Assembly (NCBI GenBank): GCA_036377055.1
Contig: DASUZD010000240.1
Span: 1 to 31,756, forward strand
Direction of reading: 5' to 3'
DNA: 31,756 nt
DNA from: DASUZD01 sp036377055
GTDB lineage: Bacteria > Actinomycetota > Thermoleophilia > Gaiellales > Gaiellaceae
The translations under genes and the position numbers were made by a program. Under the pieces are notes generated by a model that saw only the letters and a list, made by a program, of their open reading frames with translations, had not been told where the DNA came from and did no database searches. This document shows positions 15,499 through 23,139 of the stretch, one piece after another. Each line of letters begins with the position of its first letter. The first letter of the stretch is position 1.

Positions 15499-16842
15499 TC
15501 AGGAGTAGGCCGCGCGCCGCTCCTCGGCGCGCAGCACCCACTCGAGCAACACGGGCGTCAGCGCCGCGGCGAGAAGCACGGGCGCGACGACGACTCGATC
15601 CGCCGACGTGCGCAAGTGCGCCTCGAACACGTACGAGGTCGCCCAGTAGGTGGCGACGAGGAAAGACAGGCTGAGCACGAACGCCAACGTCGCGAGGCTC
15701 GGTGTCCGGCGCTCCCCCGCGAAGCGGTAGGCGAGCACGACGGCGGCGAGTGCCGCCGGAACGAGAAGCAGCCACTCGAGCGGATCGACGGCGTGACCGA
15801 TGAGCGTGGCCAGCGTCGGCGGGAGCCGGTCGGCGTGGCCCGCTAGCCCACGCAGATCGGCGTGGTACGCCCCGTGCACGTTGTGCACGTGCGTCCACAC
15901 CGACCAGGGCAGGATCCCGATCGCACCCGCGACGGCTGCAGCCGCGACACAACGGCCGCTCCTGCGGAGCGAATCGCGCGCTGCGAGGACCGCGAGCGCG
16001 ACGAAGAGGGCGCCGACGAACAAACGGCCTTCGACCTTCGTCGCCGCCGCGGCGGCCGCGAAGACGACGAGCAGGTGCAGCGCCGACTCCTCGCCGAGCA
16101 CGAGCCAGCGCCAGCCGAGCACTCCGGCGAGGGCGACGAAGACGCCGAGAGGAACGTCGGCATACGCGCTCTCGGCGTTCGAGGCGAGGGCCGGAGCGCA
16201 CGCGATCGCGACGACGGCGGCCCGTAGGACCGCGGGCCGCACCTGGTCCCGCAGCAGGGCGACGAGCGCGCCGAGGAACGCGACGACCACGAGCCAGAAC
16301 TGGAGGTGGATCAGGCGCGTGTCGAAGTGGCCCATGAACCGGAAGACGGTCGCCTCGATCGACGGCAGCAGGAGCGGGTAGTCGGGGTTCGGCGTTGACG
16401 GCGCATGGAGGAAGTGGCTGTCGAGCCCGTTCAGGAGAACGAGCGACTGCGCGCGCGGCGTCCAGAACGCCCACGCGTCCCACGACGCGAGCGGCTCGTA
16501 TAGCGAGCGGATCCCGAGCGCCGTCATGACGACGGCGACAACCGCGGTGGTAGAGGTCGTGAACACGGGCGGCGGCGAAGGCGTCAAGGCTGGGCGGCGG
16601 AGAAGCCCGGCAACGAACAGCGAGACTGCGATCGCGCACGCCTCCGGCAGGTTCAGCGAGAGCCCGGCAACGAGAGCAAGCTGCGCGACGACGCCGAAGG
16701 CCGCGAGGCCGGCGAGATACGTCAGGCCCAGACCGCGCACGAGCCCCGGCCAATCGGTTCGCGCAAGGGCTCGACGGACGCCGACTCCCGCGACCAGAAA
16801 CAGCGCGTTCGCGGCGAGCAGCCGGGCGACGTCGGCGATCAC
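15499..16842 (-). CDS. GT-C-like integral membrane glycosyltransferase
   Basis: The start is GTG 16842, whose GTGA overlaps the stop of the upstream gene by 4 bp; a longer frame to 17208 only reads antisense-like Arg-rich sequence. The 447-residue product begins with hydrophobic helices (LLAANALFLVAGVGV) and has about eleven in total. The large first extracytoplasmic loop contains YEPLASWDAWAFWTPRAQSL and later TPNPDYPLLLPSIEATVFRFMGHFD. That pattern, an Asp/Trp-rich loop followed by a Pro-rich substrate loop, is typical of GT-C enzymes of the PMT/ArnT type, which use polyprenol-linked sugars. I cannot name the subfamily. It probably acts on the outer face of the membrane. The conserved Asp in WDAW is a candidate catalytic residue. 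Confidence 0.7.
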   Translation of the reverse strand: MIADVARLLAANALFLVAGVGVRRALARTDWPGLVRGLGLTYLAGLAAFGVVAQLALVAGLSLNLPEACAIAVSLFVAGLLRRPALTPSPPPVFTTSTTAVVAVVMTALGIRSLYEPLASWDAWAFWTPRAQSLVLLNGLDSHFLHAPSTPNPDYPLLLPSIEATVFRFMGHFDTRLIHLQFWLVVVAFLGALVALLRDQVRPAVLRAAVVAIACAPALASNAESAYADVPLGVFVALAGVLGWRWLVLGEESALHLLVVFAAAAAATKVEGRLFVGALFVALAVLAARDSLRRSGRCVAAAAVAGAIGILPWSVWTHVHNVHGAYHADLRGLAGHADRLPPTLATLIGHAVDPLEWLLLVPAALAAVVLAYRFAGERRTPSLATLAFVLSLSFLVATYWATSYVFEAHLRTSADRVVVAPVLLAAALTPVLLEWVLRAEERRAAYS

Positions 16843-17372
16843 GCCAGACGACCCACGTAGACGGGAAGCCGCGACCGCGCATGAATCGGGAGCACGTGCA
16901 GGCCGACGACGTGCAGCCCGCGCCGCGACGGGCTGGAGCCCCAAAGGACGATCCAGTCGCCCCGGCGTGGGTGCGAGACGGCGATCCGCGGCAGGAGTGC
17001 GCCTGAGGCCCACATCATGAACGCGTCTCTCGTCGCCGCCCCGCCGACGAGCGGCGACGCGTCGATCCAGTAGCGGGCGTGCGGCGGGACGATCCGCTCG
17101 ACGCGCTCGTAGACCGTCGGGTCGAGTCCGGCCTGTTTCGCGCCGATGACGGCCGCCGCGTTCGCGTCGAGCCGAGCCGACTGCACGGTGCGGTCGATGT
17201 GCACCCACACGAGGAGGGGCGCGACCAGGATCGCCGCGGCGAGGCTGAAGCCGACGATCGCGTCGACGATCCGCGCAGCGCCGAGCCCTCGACGCTCGTA
17301 GGGTCGCACGACCGACGGATCGCTCGCGACGGTCACGGCTCCAGCGTTGCGCGCGAGCGCGGCGGCCACCAC
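16839..17372 (-). CDS. One-helix membrane protein of unknown function
   Basis: The 177-residue frame has one clear membrane helix (IVDAIVGFSLAAAILVAPLLVWVHI), then an outer domain of about 120 residues. That domain has YERVERIVPPHARYWIDASP, AFMMWASGALLPRIAV and a C-terminal LPVYVGRLA. I recognise no family. The alternation of WIDAS, GDWIVLWG and VVGLHVLPIH suggests a small alpha/beta or beta domain that could bind a sugar or partner protein. The start is uncertain: GTG 17372 gives the longest form, GTG 17336 is nearer the helix and has GGAG just before it. The 4-bp overlap with the GT-C-like gene downstream implies coupled expression and perhaps a shared complex. Confidence 0.6.
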   Translation of the reverse strand: MVAAALARNAGAVTVASDPSVVRPYERRGLGAARIVDAIVGFSLAAAILVAPLLVWVHIDRTVQSARLDANAAAVIGAKQAGLDPTVYERVERIVPPHARYWIDASPLVGGAATRDAFMMWASGALLPRIAVSHPRRGDWIVLWGSSPSRRGLHVVGLHVLPIHARSRLPVYVGRLA

Positions 17373-17408
17373 GGCGGTTCGGCTAGGACGCTCAGACGTT
17401 TGTCGGGG

Positions 17409-17423
17409 CGGCGTCGGACGCCG
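17409..17423. promoter_or_regulatory. Short palindrome between kinase and membrane-protein gene
   Basis: CGGCGTC-G-GACGCCG is a perfect 7+1+7 dyad in the 61-bp gap between the kinase stop (17434) and the next minus-strand start (17372). It could be an operator or a weak terminator stem. Confidence 0.3.
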
Positions 17424-17433
17424 ATAAAGGGCC

Positions 17434-18840
17434 TCAGGACTCGGCGTCGCCGGGGCGCCAGCGCGGGATCACCGCGGAGACGCGCGTCGGCCCGCCGGGG
17501 CGGCTCTCCAAGTCGAGCCTTCCTCCGAGCAGGCGGGTGCGCTCGCTCATGCCGACGAGACCGAGCCGGCCGCCGCGCGCGGCGTCGACGAGGGTCCGCT
17601 CGACCTCGAACCCGCGCCCCTCGTCGACGATCTCCGCACGCAGCTCGTCCACGCTCGCGGTCACGGTCACCGTCGCCGTCGCGGCGCCGGAGTGCGTCTC
17701 GACGTTGGCGAGGCCTTCCTGGACGAGCCGGAGCAGGGCGATCGTCTGCGAGTGGGTCAGCGTCTCGAGGTCGCCGTCGAGCCGGAGCGTGACGCTCAGA
17801 CGCGAACGCTCCTCGAGCTCGTGCACCTCCTTCTTCAGCAGCTCCGGCAGCGGCGTGCGCAGGACGGCCGACGACTCGAGCGATCGGGCGAGCTCGCGGA
17901 GCTCCGCCTCGAGCGCGATCAGCCGCGCCTCGAGGTCGTCGACGCGCCCGAGGATCAACGGGCCGGCCCGGTCGCCCGCGACGATCCGCTGGAGTTGCTC
18001 CTTGAACAGCCGCAGCTCGCCGCCGAGCGCGAACACCTCCTGGAGGGGGCCGTCGTGGAGGTCGAAGCCGACACGCGCGAGCCGACGCTCCGCCGCCTCG
18101 ACCAGCGCCGCCTCGCGCTCGCGGATCCGCGTGAGCAACCGCTCCCGCTCGAGCGCCGGCGCGATCCTCGGCACCAGCTCCGCCGCGAGCGCGGCCGCGC
18201 GGCCGGCGTCGCGGCGCGGGCTCCGAAGGACGAGCGCGCCCTCGACCTGCTCCCACCGGACGATCGGAAACGCACGAAGGAGCGCTCCCGGCCGCAAGGC
18301 CTCACCGGCCAGCGCGCTTTGCGCGGCGAAGCGTGCAGACCGCGTGGGCTCCCGCCCGACCGACGCGATGAGCTGCGGGCGCGAGCGCGAGTCGCCGAGC
18401 CAGACCGAGGCGTCGTCGACGGCGCAGAACGCCGTCAGCAGGCGGAGCTGGGTCGCGATCACGAGCCGCGGCAGCGGCTCGAGGAAGCGCGTGTCGGCGA
18501 CCGCGCGCGCGAAGACCTCGAGCGTGACGGTCTCGGTCGCCAGTTCGAGCGTCGCGGCCAGGTCGGCGACGAGTGCGTCGAGCTCCGCACGTTCCCAGTC
18601 CCGCTCCAGCGCGAACGAGACGACGAGGTCGGCCGCGAGCGCCAGCGCCGCAAACCGGGTGCTCTCGGCGTCTCCGTCTCGCGACGCAACGAGTCGCGCC
18701 CGTGCACGAGCGCGGGCGAGCGCCGCGGCGGGGTCTCCGACCCCGTGGGCGACGCGTCCGAACCGACGCGCGGTCGCGTCGAGCAGGGGCGTGTCGTGTG
18801 CCGTCTCCGCACGGCCCGTTTCGGCCTCCTTCCCGGTCAT
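17434..18840 (-). CDS. Soluble histidine kinase with GAF-like region, NarL class
   Basis: The 468-residue protein has no membrane helix, so it is a cytoplasmic sensor. Residues 1-100 are Ala/Arg-rich and helical; about 100-230 look like a GAF-type domain (LRLLTAFCAVDDASVWLGD, QVEGALVLRSPRRD). A coiled region leads to the HisKA_3 box RRLARVGFDLHDGPLQE with His262. The HATPase part has the N-box QEGLANVETHSGA (Asn379), G1 box DEGRGFE and GRLGLVGMSERTRLLGG. All catalytic motifs are present although DNG is DEG here. No response regulator is adjacent, so it may signal to the orphan regulators at 11.9-14.2 kb. It lies 39 bp behind the acetyltransferase gene and is probably in the same transcript. 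Confidence 0.87.
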   Translation of the reverse strand: MTGKEAETGRAETAHDTPLLDATARRFGRVAHGVGDPAAALARARARARLVASRDGDAESTRFAALALAADLVVSFALERDWERAELDALVADLAATLELATETVTLEVFARAVADTRFLEPLPRLVIATQLRLLTAFCAVDDASVWLGDSRSRPQLIASVGREPTRSARFAAQSALAGEALRPGALLRAFPIVRWEQVEGALVLRSPRRDAGRAAALAAELVPRIAPALERERLLTRIREREAALVEAAERRLARVGFDLHDGPLQEVFALGGELRLFKEQLQRIVAGDRAGPLILGRVDDLEARLIALEAELRELARSLESSAVLRTPLPELLKKEVHELEERSRLSVTLRLDGDLETLTHSQTIALLRLVQEGLANVETHSGAATATVTVTASVDELRAEIVDEGRGFEVERTLVDAARGGRLGLVGMSERTRLLGGRLDLESRPGGPTRVSAVIPRWRPGDAES

Positions 18841-18879
18841 CCTCTCGGAGGGTAGGGCGCGGCGGAGGTTGGCACCACC

Positions 18880-19344
18880 TCAGGGCCAGTCGAAGTCGAA
18901 GACGACGTCGTCCGCCGCCTGCCGCTTGCCCCCTTGCGACCGGTAGAAGTCCATCGCAGGCTCGTTGCTCTCGTTCGTGATCACGAACGCGCGGGAGATG
19001 CCGCGCCTCCGACAGATCCGCCGGAGCTCGTCGAACAGCGCGGTGCCGACGCCCGCCCGCCGGTGGTCGTCGCGCACGCCGATCTCGTAGACGAGCATCG
19101 TCTTGCCGTCCCCGTGGCGGCGGATCAGCTCGTACGCGAGCAGGTGGCCGACCGGCTCTCCGCCGGCGAAGCCTGCGAGCTGAAACGTCTTCTCGCTCGC
19201 GAGGAACTCGCGGGCGCTCTCGATCGTGTGCGGCGTGCGCGGCCGCGCGGACGCGCTCCGCTCGTCGAAGCGGGCGTCGTCGAGCGAGAGGCGCTGGACG
19301 GCGCCTTCGTCTCCGACCGCAAGACGTCTGACCGTGACCGTCAG
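18880..19344 (-). CDS. GNAT acetyltransferase resembling the AAC(3)-I group
   Basis: The 154-residue domain runs from TVTVRRLAVGDEGAVQRL to FDFDWP. Acetyl-CoA binding is shown by RRAGVGTALFDELRRIC. The order FLASEKTFQLAGF, VGHLLAYELIRR, MLVYEIGVRDDHRR and a final AMDFYRSQGG...VVFDFDWP follows aminoglycoside 3-N-acetyltransferase I proteins as I remember them. Its natural substrate need not be a drug. No ATG, GTG or TTG exists at the domain start. The best candidate is CTG 19344, which forms a CTGA overlap with the stop of the prepilin peptidase. An ATG at 19482 would add 46 Arg-rich residues that are antisense-like and without domain. Translation by re-initiation at the overlap seems likely. 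Confidence 0.78.
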   Translation of the reverse strand: MTVTVRRLAVGDEGAVQRLSLDDARFDERSASARPRTPHTIESAREFLASEKTFQLAGFAGGEPVGHLLAYELIRRHGDGKTMLVYEIGVRDDHRRAGVGTALFDELRRICRRRGISRAFVITNESNEPAMDFYRSQGGKRQAADDVVFDFDWP

Positions 19345-19892
19345 AGCGCGTGGGGCGCGCCGAGCGCGAGCGCTGCGATAGCGCCCAGGGCGAGGAACGG
19401 CGCGAAGGGCAACGCCGTACGCCGCGCCGCCGCTCCGTGGCGCACGAGCAGGACGACGCCGACGGCGCTCGCGGCCAGGCACCCGAGGAGGAGCGCGGGG
19501 ACGATCCCGCGTCCGAGCGCCGCGCCGAGGAGGAGCGCAAGCTTCACGTCGCCCATCCCGACCCCGCCCCGAGACAGGAGCCCGGGCACGAGGAAGAAGA
19601 GCGCCGCACCGACCGCTGCGAGAAACGACTCCAGCGCGTGATCGGGCCGTAGGAGCGCGGTGGCGCCGAAGACGAGCGCGGCCGCAGGGAGCACGATCGC
19701 GTTCGGGATCCGGCGCTCCTCGAGATCCTTGACCGCGAGGACGGCGAGCACGGCCAGGAAGACGCCTCCGACAAGCGCCGCAGCGCCGGTACCGAAGAAG
19801 AGTGGCGCGAGCGGAAGGACCACGAGCGCCGCCGCGAGCGCCACGCGGCGTCGCTTGGGGAGGGCGGACGCAATGACGGCGGGCTCGGTCAC
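19341..19892 (-). CDS. Prepilin peptidase, A24 family (short form)
   Basis: The 183-residue membrane protein has about six helices and both catalytic aspartates of A24 peptidases. Asp56 lies in VKDLEERRIPN and Asp115 in GVGMGDVKLALLLG. The closing ALPFAPFLALGA motif is also typical. It lacks the N-terminal zinc-binding methyltransferase domain of the large PilD type, so it resembles CpaA/TadV-like enzymes that process Flp or archaeal-like pilins. The start GTG 19892 overlaps the upstream stop by 4 bp. No pilin, ATPase or Tad secretion gene is visible in the window, so its substrate must be encoded elsewhere. It is coupled to the acetyltransferase downstream by a CTGA overlap. Confidence 0.88.
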   Translation of the reverse strand: MTEPAVIASALPKRRRVALAAALVVLPLAPLFFGTGAAALVGGVFLAVLAVLAVKDLEERRIPNAIVLPAAALVFGATALLRPDHALESFLAAVGAALFFLVPGLLSRGGVGMGDVKLALLLGAALGRGIVPALLLGCLAASAVGVVLLVRHGAAARRTALPFAPFLALGAIAALALGAPHAL

Positions 19893-20647
19893 GCGAGCGA
19901 CGCTCCCGCGAGGTCGCGCGCGTGGACCCGCCGGATCTCCGCGACGATGCGGTCGAACGAGCCCCACTTCGGCAGGGCGTCGGGCATGGTCGTCGACTCG
20001 TCCGTCACGAAGAGGACGCCGACGTCGGATCTCCAGGCGTCGAGGGCGGCCGCGGCGCGCGCCGTCCACCGGCCGGACCCGCTCGTGTCGAGCACGACGA
20101 CGTCCGCGCCGCCGCGCTCCACCGCCCCCATCAGGTCGGCGAAGCGCGTCGCGCTCGAGACGGAGAAACCGTTTCGGCCGAGCAGGAAGCTCGCGACGCG
20201 GAGGAACCTTCGGTCGGACGCCGCGAGGACGACGCGAATCGATCCCGACGGCTCCTCCGTCTGCCGCGCGGGCTGCGGAGTCGCCGGCGCCGTAGCTGGC
20301 TCGATCAGGCGCAGGTGCGTGCCCAGGGCGACTCCGCGCCGCGCGGCCTCTCCCGACCGGAGCTCGAGGATGTGCTTCGCCCCCCGCCGGCCGCCGAAGC
20401 GCCACGGGCGCATGTTCGCCTTGACGCCGACGACGCGGAGCTCGCGGTCGAGGAAGACGGCGTCGATCGGGAAGCGCATGAAGCTCGTGTGGAGCGACGG
20501 GCTGCCGACGAGGAGAAGACCTTCGTCGGCGCCTTGAGCGGAACGTCCCATCAGGCCGAGGAACCGCCGCCCGAAGCTGTCGGCGACGACGCAGCTCTCG
20601 CACACGATCCCTGTTTCGGACTCGATGCGGCCCTCTCGCCGAGCCAT
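19889..20647 (-). CDS. DUF192 protein fused to a receiver-like domain
   Basis: The 252-residue protein has two parts. Residues 1-113 form a DUF192 domain (RRFLGLMGRS, LHTSFMRFPIDAVFLDRELRVVGV, MRPWRF, HILELRSGEAARRGVALG); this family is often exported, but no signal peptide is seen here. After a Pro/Thr linker, residues 137-240 look like a response-regulator receiver: IRVVLAASDRRFLRVASFLL, then ADVVVLDTSGSG with the phospho-acceptor-type Asp, then VGVLFVTDES. The usual acidic pair is replaced by Ala-Ser-Asp, so phosphorylation is uncertain. The ATG at 20647 has AAGGA upstream. The stop overlaps the prepilin peptidase start, linking this fusion to pilus processing. Function is unknown. Confidence 0.8.
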   Translation of the reverse strand: MARREGRIESETGIVCESCVVADSFGRRFLGLMGRSAQGADEGLLLVGSPSLHTSFMRFPIDAVFLDRELRVVGVKANMRPWRFGGRRGAKHILELRSGEAARRGVALGTHLRLIEPATAPATPQPARQTEEPSGSIRVVLAASDRRFLRVASFLLGRNGFSVSSATRFADLMGAVERGGADVVVLDTSGSGRWTARAAAALDAWRSDVGVLFVTDESTTMPDALPKWGSFDRIVAEIRRVHARDLAGASLA

Positions 20648-20832
20648 GCCTACCGTCCTTCCACGGTCGTCGGTTTCTGTTCGCGCGCCAACGCATTCGC
20701 ACTATCTCAAGGGGCGAGCGCGCCTTTGACGGCTGAAGGTCCAGACCGGGCCAGCCTTCCGAGCGGGTGGTCCCCAGGCGGAGCGTCCGGGCAATGGCGT
20801 AACCTCAACCGCGCCGAGGGCGTTCCACTCCC

Positions 20833-21141
20833 GTGAGCCTCAGCGCATTCATCGCGATCCTCACCTGCGGCGCCGCTGTGCTGGCGCTCTGGACCACCGT
20901 CCGCTTCCCGAGCCTGGGGCCCGAGAGTCTGCGGGGCGCAATCCTCCAGGTGGCGCTTGCGCTCGTCGCGGGGTGGCTGCTCGTCCCACCGGGGATCGAG
21001 TCGGCCCTCGCGGTTTCCGCGCCCACGGGACCCCTGCTCGCGGTGTTCATGTTCGCCCTGCCGAGCCTCGGCTACGTCTTCCTCGCGACGTTGTGGGCGA
21101 TGCGCGTCCTCCAGCGGATGATGACCGGCGTCCGCCGCTGA
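20833..21141 (+). CDS. Small three-helix membrane protein, paralogue of the gene at 21352
   Basis: This 102-residue protein from GTG 20833 has three hydrophobic helices (about 3-20, 36-53, 66-90) and a basic C-terminus (RVLQRMMTGVRR). It aligns along its length with the convergent gene at 21352-21663. Shared blocks are ALW..(V/A)RFP.L.P..LR.A.L, AGW.L.PP and F..A.P.L.Y..L...WA...LQ. I do not recognise the family. The 185 bp upstream, shared with the divergent DUF192 gene, show only weak promoter-like elements (TTGACG near 20727). Its place beside a lipid-linked sugar gene cluster makes a transport or accessory role conceivable, but this is speculation. Confidence 0.72.
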   Translation: MSLSAFIAILTCGAAVLALWTTVRFPSLGPESLRGAILQVALALVAGWLLVPPGIESALAVSAPTGPLLAVFMFALPSLGYVFLATLWAMRVLQRMMTGVRR

Positions 21142-21257
21142 TCGCACGGACGACTAGCCGAAGGGGGGCGCGGTCCTAGCCGGAAGGCGGTTCGGCGGCG
21201 AATCGCTCCCGCTGAGGATGCGGACAACGAGTTCGAACGGAAGCGAAGGGAGGTGCC

Positions 21258-21344
21258 ATGGTCGCCGTCTACATCGTCCTTGCGGTCATCTTCGTCGTGT
21301 TGCTCTGGGCGCTGTTGCGGGTGCGCCGCGGCCGGTCCGCGTAG
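21258..21344 (+). CDS. 28-residue single-helix membrane microprotein
   Basis: ATG 21258 is preceded by the strong ribosome binding site GGGAGGT (21248-21254). It reads 28 residues: MVAVYIVLAVIFVVLLWALL, then the basic tail RVRRGRSA and a TAG stop. The product is one membrane helix with a positively charged cytoplasmic end, so the N-terminus should face out. It is too short for usual gene callers. It lies between the two paralogous small membrane proteins and ends 7 bp before the convergent one. It may be a small subunit or regulator of a membrane complex. The strong binding site and the clean helix-plus-charge layout are the evidence that it is real. Confidence 0.6.
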   Translation: MVAVYIVLAVIFVVLLWALLRVRRGRSA

Positions 21345-21351
21345 CGGCCTC

Positions 21352-21663
21352 TCAGCGGAAGCCTTGCATCGCGGCTTGAAGCTTCTTGATCGCCCAGACC
21401 GCACTTAGGAGCGTGTAGGTCAGGCAGGGAAACGCAATCGCGAACAACGCGACGAGCACGGAGCCCTTCGAGACGGCGTCCCACATCGGGGGGAAGAGCA
21501 CCCAGCCCGCGGCCATGGCGATTCCTGCCCGGAGCATCGCGCGCCTGAGATCGGCCGGCGCAAGGCCGGGGAAGCGGGCGTCGAACCAGAGCGCGATGGC
21601 AGCGGTTCCGAGGAGGAAGAAGATGCCGAACGCCTGGGGGTTGAAGAAGATCTGGGGGTTCAC
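21352..21663 (-). CDS. Small three-helix membrane protein, paralogue of the gene at 20833
   Basis: The 103-residue product from GTG 21663 has an N-terminal NPQIFFNPQAFG segment, then three helices (about 13-28, 45-60, 68-92) and the basic end KKLQAAMQGFR. It matches the plus-strand protein at 20833 in spacing and key residues (ALWFDARFPGL, LRRAMLR, AGWVLFPP, AFPCLTYTLLSAVWA). The two copies point toward each other around the 28-residue microprotein. The 84 bp between its start and the divergent gene at 21748 must hold both promoters. No known family is recognised. Confidence 0.72.
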   Translation of the reverse strand: MNPQIFFNPQAFGIFFLLGTAAIALWFDARFPGLAPADLRRAMLRAGIAMAAGWVLFPPMWDAVSKGSVLVALFAIAFPCLTYTLLSAVWAIKKLQAAMQGFR

Positions 21664-21747
21664 GAGGAACCTGCGCCGCCGGTCATGCGCACCCTATCGG
21701 CCGGACGGCGGCGGACCTGAAGAGGCAGTTCCGACGGGGGGCGGGGC

Positions 21748-23139
21748 GTGAGCAGCATCGCGCGGCCGATCCCCGCTCCCGTCAATCGGGCCGAGGTCGA
21801 GCGACGGTCGTTCGCCGTCCCTGCCTCGTGGTCCGCGCTCGCGCTGTCGTTTGCGGCGGCGGTCACCGCGCTCACCGCGACGATCGGGCCTGACGCGCGC
21901 TGGCTGGTCGCGCTTGGCCGCACCGTCGTGGGGCGTGGCATCCCTGATGGCGTCCCCTTCGCCGTGGCTCCGTCGGCCGACTGGCCGAACGTGCCGATCC
22001 TCGCCGAGGTGATCTTCCGCGGCCTCAGCGCGGCGCTCGGCGATCGGGGGCTGCTACTCGCGCAGCTCGCCGCCGTGGCTCTCTGTCTCGAGGTGACGCG
22101 ACGTGCAATGCGCCGGCTGGGCGCGACCGACGCGAGCTCGGCGCTCGTCCTCGCGTTGCTCGTGCCAGGCGCGCTCCTCGCGTTCGCCGGCATCAAGGCG
22201 CAGCTGTTCTCGCTGGCGCTCTTCCCCGTTCTCGCCGCGCTGCTGCGCGCCGAGGCGCGCGAACCATCGCGGCGAATCTGGCTCCTCCCGCCGCTGATCG
22301 CGATCTGGTCGAACCTCCACGGCGCCGCCCTCTACGGACTCGTCGCGGCGCTCGTGTATCTCCTCCTCGACCGGGTGCGCCGCCGACGCGTCGAGAGCCT
22401 CGTGGTCGCGGGGTCGTCGATTGTCGCGCTCTGCGCGACGCCGGCCCTGGCGCGAACGCCGCACTACTACGCCGCCGTCGCGTCGAGCGAGGCGGCGAGG
22501 CGCGGCTACGGCCTGTGGGCGCCGCTGTCGGTCCACCGCGCGTTCGACGTGATGCTGATCGCCGTTGCAGTGCTCCTCGTGGGCGCGTTCCTGCGCGCGC
22601 GCCCGCGCGTCTGGGAGCTCGCGGTCGCCGCGTTCCTCGCGGCCGCCACGATCCACGCCGCGCGCAGCGGCGTCTGGCTGCTCCTTTTCGTCGCGCCGCC
22701 CGCCGCCAAGGCCCTGCGCGTACGGAGGACGCCGCATCCGGCGCTCGTCCACGGCCTCGCGCTCGTGTGCTTCGTCCTCGGCGCGCTCGCGATCGTCCGC
22801 GGCCCGATGACGGCCGGAGCGAGCGACGCGCTCGTCCGGCGCGCGCTCGAGGTCGCGCAAGGACGGCCGATTCTCGCCGAGCCGGCCACGGCGGAGCGGG
22901 TCGCGGCGGCCGGCGGCCACGTCTGGATCTCGAACCCGCTCGACGCGTTTCGGCGGAGCGACCAGGCCGCGTACCTCGACTGGCTCCAGGGGAAGCCGGC
23001 GGGAGATGGCTTGCTCGGGACCGCCCGGGTCGTGCTCGTGACGAGCGGCTCTCCTGCGTCGGACAGGCTGAGCCGGGACCGGCGCTACCGCGTCGTGGCT
23101 CGAAGCGCTGACGCCAGCCTCTTCGTCCGTCGGGCGTGA
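21748..23139 (+). CDS. Multi-spanning membrane protein, GT-C-like, WxNLHG family
   Basis: The 463-residue protein from GTG 21748 has about ten helices. The first outer loop has IGPDARWLVALGRTVVGRGIPDGVPF and SADWPNVPILAEVIF, and a central motif reads PPLIAIWSNLHGAALYGL. The C-terminal 90 residues form a soluble outer domain (GHVWISNPLDAFRRSDQAAYLDWLQ). The same layout and motifs occur in the paralogue at 30159 (VALWGNLHGTAFLAS). The Asp in the first loop fits a GT-C glycosyltransferase fold, which would use a polyprenol-linked sugar; this is inferred, not shown. The stop overlaps the start of the YfhO-like gene by 4 bp, so both are made together. Confidence 0.72.
   Translation: MSSIARPIPAPVNRAEVERRSFAVPASWSALALSFAAAVTALTATIGPDARWLVALGRTVVGRGIPDGVPFAVAPSADWPNVPILAEVIFRGLSAALGDRGLLLAQLAAVALCLEVTRRAMRRLGATDASSALVLALLVPGALLAFAGIKAQLFSLALFPVLAALLRAEAREPSRRIWLLPPLIAIWSNLHGAALYGLVAALVYLLLDRVRRRRVESLVVAGSSIVALCATPALARTPHYYAAVASSEAARRGYGLWAPLSVHRAFDVMLIAVAVLLVGAFLRARPRVWELAVAAFLAAATIHAARSGVWLLLFVAPPAAKALRVRRTPHPALVHGLALVCFVLGALAIVRGPMTAGASDALVRRALEVAQGRPILAEPATAERVAAAGGHVWISNPLDAFRRSDQAAYLDWLQGKPAGDGLLGTARVVLVTSGSPASDRLSRDRRYRVVARSADASLFVRRA

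Noticed and set aside
15494..16882. 462-residue minus-strand frame overlapping the GT-C-like gene
   Set aside because: It is Arg-rich without hydrophobic segments, whereas the neighbouring frame gives a normal membrane protein with a 4-bp operon overlap.
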